Below, piece after piece: positions 60,311-64,000 of a DNA stretch of 64,000 nucleotides (its first letter is position 1; every line of letters begins with the position of its first letter). The stretch lies in the NCBI GenBank assembly GCA_001513105.1, contig LFSH01000062.1:33711-97710 (forward strand). The letters run 5' to 3'. Below the pieces are notes generated by a model. It searched no databases and was not told the DNA's origin. It worked only from the letters and a program-made list of their open reading frames with translations. The stretch comes from Clostridiales bacterium DTU070 (GTDB taxonomy: Bacteria > Bacillota > Clostridia > DSM-8532). The translations under genes and the position numbers were made by a program.

Positions 60311-61240
60311 ATGGTTTTGACTGTAACTCTTAATCCTGCTGTTGACAGAACTGTTTATGTTGAAGAACTGAAAACAGGTGAGCTTAACAGGGTAAAGGCT
60401 GTTAAAACAGATCCGGGAGGAAAGGGCATAAATGTGTCAAAAGCCCTGCATTCGTATGATGTGGAGCAAAAAGCAACGGGTATTCTTGCAGGAATGAACG
60501 GAAGATACCTTCTTTCGCTGCTTGAAAGCTACAGCTTCCCGAAGGAATTCCTGATGGTTTCGGGTGAAACAAGGGTCAACACGAAAATACTGGATATGAA
60601 AACAGGCCTTGTGACTGAAATAAACGAACAAGGACCGAAAGTTGCCGAGAACGATATTGAAGACTTCCTGAAACTAATGAAAGAAAACCTGAAAAAATGT
60701 GAGCTGCTGGTTCTGTCGGGTAGCCTTCCCGAAGGCGTTCGGCCTGATTTTTATGCACGATGTATTGAAATGGCATCGGAAATGAAAGTTCCTTCAGTTC
60801 TTGATGCTGACGGCGAGCCTTTCAGGCTTGGGTTAAAGGCTATGCCGTATGCAATAAAGCCAAACCTTTGTGAGTTTGAACGAATTACGGGCAGAACCTT
60901 TTCCGGCATCCGGGAAATCCGGGACGAGATAAGAAAAATGCATAAGGCCGGAATAGATCTTATACTTGTTTCTCTTGGCAAAGAAGGCTCGGTTTTAAGC
61001 TGGCGGAACAAAACATTTCATGCATTGCCTTTACCGGTTCAGGCAAGGTCAACGGTTGGTTCAGGAGATTCGATGGTGGCAGCACTTGCTTATTGCATTC
61101 TGAAAGACATAACTGCCGACAGGACTGCGAGAATCACCTCTGCTGCCGGCAGCCTGACCGCAGCCCTGAATGGTACGGAAATGTCTGAATGGAATAATAT
61201 TAAAGATGTTTATATGAATGTTCAGATTGAAGAGATTTGA
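60311..61240 (+). CDS. pfkB: 1-phosphofructokinase-family sugar-phosphate kinase
   Basis: A PfkB/ribokinase-type kinase of 309 residues that probably phosphorylates fructose-1-phosphate or tagatose-6-phosphate. It has MVLTVTLNPAVDRT, GGKGINVSKAL and the catalytic TVGSGDSMVAA. I use ATG 60311, with GGGTG upstream; the track's ATG at 60299 adds four residues. No PTS or lac genes are next to it, so the substrate is open. manA follows after 18 bases. Confidence 0.88.
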   Translation: MVLTVTLNPAVDRTVYVEELKTGELNRVKAVKTDPGGKGINVSKALHSYDVEQKATGILAGMNGRYLLSLLESYSFPKEFLMVSGETRVNTKILDMKTGLVTEINEQGPKVAENDIEDFLKLMKENLKKCELLVLSGSLPEGVRPDFYARCIEMASEMKVPSVLDADGEPFRLGLKAMPYAIKPNLCEFERITGRTFSGIREIRDEIRKMHKAGIDLILVSLGKEGSVLSWRNKTFHALPLPVQARSTVGSGDSMVAALAYCILKDITADRTARITSAAGSLTAALNGTEMSEWNNIKDVYMNVQIEEI

Positions 61241-61258
61241 AAACAGGAGTTGAGTCAT

Positions 61259-62311
61259 TTGCTGTATCCACTGAAATTTAAACCAGTATTTAAGGATTAC
61301 ATCTGGGGGGGCAGGAACCTGTCAAGGTTCGGGAAAAACCTTCCTGACGGAATTGTTGCGGAAAGCTGGGAATTGGCCTGCCACCCTGACGGAATGAGTA
61401 TTGTTGAAAACGGGGCTTTTAAAGGGAGAAAACTTAAATCCCTCCTCGAACAGTTCGGTGACAGGATCATAGGGGATTCGGCAGGGAATAATACGGACTT
61501 TCCAATAATGATAAAACTTATTGACGCCAATGATAAACTGTCGGTCCAGGTTCATCCCGATGATGAATACGCACGGGCCCATGAAGGTGACAACGGCAAG
61601 AATGAAATGTGGTACATTCTTGACGCTAAACCCGGCGCAAAGCTCATATACGGGCTGAAACCCGGTGTTGACAGGGCCCAGTTCGAGGCTGCAGTAAAGG
61701 AAAACAGGCTTGAAGACTGCCTTAATTACATAAATGTGAAGCCGGGAGATTTCATTAATATACCTGCAGGTCTCATTCATGCCATATGCGATGGGATTGT
61801 ACTGGCTGAAATCCAGCAGAATTCAAACGTTACATACAGGGTTTACGACTATAACAGGAAAGGGCCGGACGGAAAATCAAGGCCGCTGCACATAGAAAAG
61901 GCTATGCAGATAATAGATTTTAATGCCGGGGATATGAAATACCGCTATGACGGGCTGGAATATGAAAAAAACGAAAATGCTTCTTTAAGAGTTATAGTGG
62001 CGAATGAATATTTCTGTGTTGAACATTATACAGTAACGGGCAAAATAACACAGAACACCGGGTTAAGGCAGTTCCATGCATACGTGTGCATTGGCGGTGA
62101 AGGGGAAATATACTGCGATAACGGCAGCGTAGAGCTAAAAACCGGTGAAACTGTTTTAATACCTTCCTGCATCGGCGAATATGAAATAAAGGGGGAATTA
62201 ACACTGCTGAAGACCTATGTGCCCGATCTTGACGCAGATGTATACCGAAAGCTCATGGATATGGGATACACAAAAAAGAGAATAACTGAAAAAATAGCCG
62301 GACTTGGCTGA
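61259..62311 (+). CDS. manA: Mannose-6-phosphate isomerase, class I
   Basis: Interconverts mannose-6-phosphate and fructose-6-phosphate. It has the type I signature KPVFKDYIWGGRNLSRFG, zinc ligands in QVHPDDEYA, MWYILDAKPGA and the IPAGLIHAI segment. The length of 350 residues from TTG 61259, 8 bases after ACAGGAGT, is normal. It is coupled to the pfkB-like gene, so both may serve the same sugar. Confidence 0.93.
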   Translation: MLYPLKFKPVFKDYIWGGRNLSRFGKNLPDGIVAESWELACHPDGMSIVENGAFKGRKLKSLLEQFGDRIIGDSAGNNTDFPIMIKLIDANDKLSVQVHPDDEYARAHEGDNGKNEMWYILDAKPGAKLIYGLKPGVDRAQFEAAVKENRLEDCLNYINVKPGDFINIPAGLIHAICDGIVLAEIQQNSNVTYRVYDYNRKGPDGKSRPLHIEKAMQIIDFNAGDMKYRYDGLEYEKNENASLRVIVANEYFCVEHYTVTGKITQNTGLRQFHAYVCIGGEGEIYCDNGSVELKTGETVLIPSCIGEYEIKGELTLLKTYVPDLDADVYRKLMDMGYTKKRITEKIAGLG

Positions 62312-62443
62312 ATGGCTCCTAATAATTAGCAGATACGGCAGCCCGGAACCATTGAAAGAAAAGGGTGATTCATGATATAATACCTTTTATTGCAGCGATT
62401 TTTAAGCAGTTTCACTATTAGATTTTTTCAGAGGTGTTTTACT

Positions 62444-62650
62444 ATGGAATCACAATTAATACTCACTGTTAACGGTATGACAGAAAATTGTGCGGAGGTG
62501 CTGACACAGGCATTGACAAGAATCAATGGCGTGGAAAAGGTTATTGTAAATGTTGAGAATAGTAAAATATACATTGAGTATGATGATGAAAAGATTGGGG
62601 AACAGTTAATCAGAGAAACTATTGAAGACGAAGGCTATGAAGTAAAATAG
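62444..62650 (+). CDS. HMA-like small protein lacking the CxxC metal site
   Basis: A 68-residue ferredoxin-fold (betaalphabeta) protein like copper chaperones (CopZ). NGMTENCAEVLTQAL stands where HMA proteins have GMTCxxC, so only one Cys remains. RINGVEKVIVN and IEDEGYEVK are otherwise typical. It may not bind copper and could be a regulatory or structural relative. ATG 62444 follows CAGAGGTG; the track start 54 bases earlier lacks a ribosome site. A terminator overlaps the stop. Confidence 0.75.
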   Translation: MESQLILTVNGMTENCAEVLTQALTRINGVEKVIVNVENSKIYIEYDDEKIGEQLIRETIEDEGYEVK

Positions 62651-62661
62651 CCTTCATTTTT
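62630..62661 (+). terminator. Terminator of the HMA-like gene
   Basis: GAAGGCTAT pairs with ATAGCCTTC around GAAGTAAA, followed by ATTTTT. The stem spans the stop codon. Confidence 0.8.
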
Positions 62662-62915
62662 GAATTGCAGGTTTACGGTATTGTACTGAAGACAAATAAG
62701 GAATCTTTTTGCCTTGAGAAAACGCGTATATATCAGCAAAGAAATATGTTTTTCCATTAAATCCTGTAATATTTTCAAAAATAACTGAAATACATATATC
62801 AAAACGCAAAATGATATAAGATAATACATATGTGACAAAAAGATAAGAAAAAAGGAAAGACCTCTGATATAATGTTTATTACCACAAAAAAACAAGAATT
62901 GGAGGTATCTTTCCT

Positions 62916-63854
62916 TTGAAAACAATTATAACAGAAGAAATGAGATTTCGTCAAAGAGTAGTTGAGTATGCAATAAAATATGATAATAATGCGAAGGCAG
63001 CAAGGCGGTATCATACTAGCCGTCAACAGGTATGGCGTTGGAGAAAAAAATATGATGGCACAGTACAATCATTGGCTAATAAAAGCAGGAGACCCCATTC
63101 ACACCCAAAGCAACATACACAGGAAGAACTGGACTTAATTAAGCATAAATATCGATATCATGGGCATGAAGGCCTGGCGCAAGTATATCGGAATCTTATA
63201 GATTCAGGGTATAAAAGAACGTATGATTCAATGTGTAGACAAATAAAGAAAATGAAGTTAAACGAAGCAAAAAAGCAGAGAAGTTATCCAAAGACCAGGT
63301 ATCAGAGGGCTACGGCTACCTATCCGGGGGAAAGAGTACAAATAGACGTGAAATATGTTCCGAATGAATGTATTGGATTTACAAGTAACCACAGCAGGTA
63401 TTATCAAATAACAGCAATAGATGAGTATTCAAGGAAGAGATATATGGAGATAGTAGAGGAAAACAGTACATATACAACATCAAATTTTTTAATGAGATTA
63501 GAGGAGAAGCTGGGATTTAAGGTAAACTTAGTACAAACAGATAATGGTTTAGAATTTGTAAATGATCCGGAGCAAACGAAGAAGAAATCAAGGTTTGAGA
63601 AATTCTTAGAGAAGATGAAAATAGAACATAAAAGAATACGACCATATTCACCTTGGCAAAACGGAATAGTAGAGCGCAGTCACAGGATAGATAATGAGTT
63701 ATTTTATAGCAGAAGGCGTTTTAGTAGCTACGAGCAGATGCAAAAAGCATTTAAGAGATATGTAAACAGATATAATAACATAGCGAGAAAAATACTAAAT
63801 TTTAAGACACCGAATGAGCTGGTAGAACATTATTTCTCTGAAAATGCTGTTTAG
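62916..63854 (+). CDS. IS481-family transposase
   Basis: A 312-residue DDE transposase. It has an N-terminal helix-turn-helix (about 15-50; AARRYHTSRQQVWRWRKKY), then an integrase core with Asp in RVQIDVKYV, Asp in VQTDNGLEF and Glu in NGIVERSHR, in the DDE spacing. The TTG start follows GGAGGT. The frame is intact, so the element may be active. It lacks the second orfA frame of IS3 elements, supporting IS481. Confidence 0.9.
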   Translation: MKTIITEEMRFRQRVVEYAIKYDNNAKAARRYHTSRQQVWRWRKKYDGTVQSLANKSRRPHSHPKQHTQEELDLIKHKYRYHGHEGLAQVYRNLIDSGYKRTYDSMCRQIKKMKLNEAKKQRSYPKTRYQRATATYPGERVQIDVKYVPNECIGFTSNHSRYYQITAIDEYSRKRYMEIVEENSTYTTSNFLMRLEEKLGFKVNLVQTDNGLEFVNDPEQTKKKSRFEKFLEKMKIEHKRIRPYSPWQNGIVERSHRIDNELFYSRRRFSSYEQMQKAFKRYVNRYNNIARKILNFKTPNELVEHYFSENAV

Positions 63855-63863
63855 TATGGTATC

Positions 63864-63923
63864 GCAAATAATTATTTAATCAAGGATCGCTCCGCTTTCC
63901 TCCTTGACAAAATAATTATTTGC
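63864..63923. repeat. Long inverted repeat inside the IS
   Basis: GCAAATAATTATTT (63864-63877) pairs with AAATAATTATTTGC (63910-63923), with an inner CAAGGA/TCCTTG stem. It probably stops transposase transcription or shields the IS from outside transcription. Confidence 0.7.
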
Positions 63924-64000
63924 AATTAAGGGCAGTTACAGCATTGTTCAGAGAAAATTTTTCAGAGGTTGTGTCACATATGTTTGACTTCTCTAGAAGA

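Larger units (their letters stand above)
62827..63982 (+). mobile_element. Complete IS481-like insertion sequence
   Basis: About 1.16 kb flanked by the perfect 11-bp inverted repeat CATATGTGACA (62827-62837) and TGTCACATATG (63972-63982). Near each end the sequence also shows CCTCTGA. It encodes one transposase. No clear target duplication was found; the repeat may include flanking bases. A large hairpin lies after the transposase gene. Confidence 0.8.

Overview
The window looks like chromosome of a low-to-mid GC, spore-forming anaerobe of the class Clostridia, probably from the cellulolytic cluster around Acetivibrio/Thermoclostridium. The support is spmA/spmB, an AbrB-type regulator, an SLH-domain surface protein, a YesM-type kinase remnant beside a GH105-like glycoside hydrolase, a TepA/YlzJ pair, frequent TTG starts and consensus sigma-A promoters. 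Genus and species are inference. No CRISPR array, prophage or recognisable defence island was seen. Most of the window is core genome; the less ordinary parts are about 28.8-42.8 kb and 52.5-64 kb.

Layout. 1-4.1 kb: 3' end of guaB, tepA-ylzJ, then a tandem glycine riboswitch with an intrinsic terminator ahead of serA. 4.4-14.2 kb: rimO-pgsA, then a fatty-acid and phospholipid operon (fapR-plsX-fabH-fabD-fabG-acpP, fabF) running into rnc and a radical SAM gene; a FapR-box-like operator lies at the fapR promoter. 14.3-18.3 kb: a leftward pair of ECF S component plus type II pantothenate kinase (both CoA supply), then rightward fumarase alpha subunit and rsmI, and leftward AbrB-like regulator. 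18.6-24.8 kb: spmAB, an OmpR/HK two-component pair, a LysM-SleB hydrolase behind a c-di-AMP riboswitch, and an HtrA protease.

25-42.8 kb: a 1252-residue PurL whose expected glutaminase nucleophile is Ser instead of Cys; small and surface proteins (DUF3298-like, ferritin-like, VanW lipoprotein, amidase, HEAT, low-complexity); a flavoprotein; tRNA-Leu(GAG); a rubredoxin-reductase-like flavoenzyme; a zinc-ribbon protein; a degraded YesM-type kinase joined head-to-head to a 5'-truncated GH105-like gene; a frameshifted MerR gene with its aldo/keto reductase; and a DUF624-like membrane protein.

42.9-64 kb: asd-dapA-dapB (leftward) under a lysine riboswitch, ylxM-ffh-rpsP-khpA, trxA, mtaD, rqcH, a 30-residue membrane peptide gene missed by the ORF track, cvpA, an envelope cluster (secreted beta-rich protein, SLH protein, CtpA protease, DUF5711-like protein), sugar-phosphate genes (pfkB-like, manA), an HMA-like protein lacking CxxC, and a complete IS481-like element.

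The clearest themes are RNA-level control (glycine, c-di-AMP and lysine riboswitches, each with a readable context) and local gene decay. I did not find one clearly new multi-gene system. The best leads are the serA glycine riboswitch with a specific mutually exclusive pairing, the Cys-less PurL, the head-to-head deletion scar at an A8 tract, and the 30-residue membrane peptide transcription unit.
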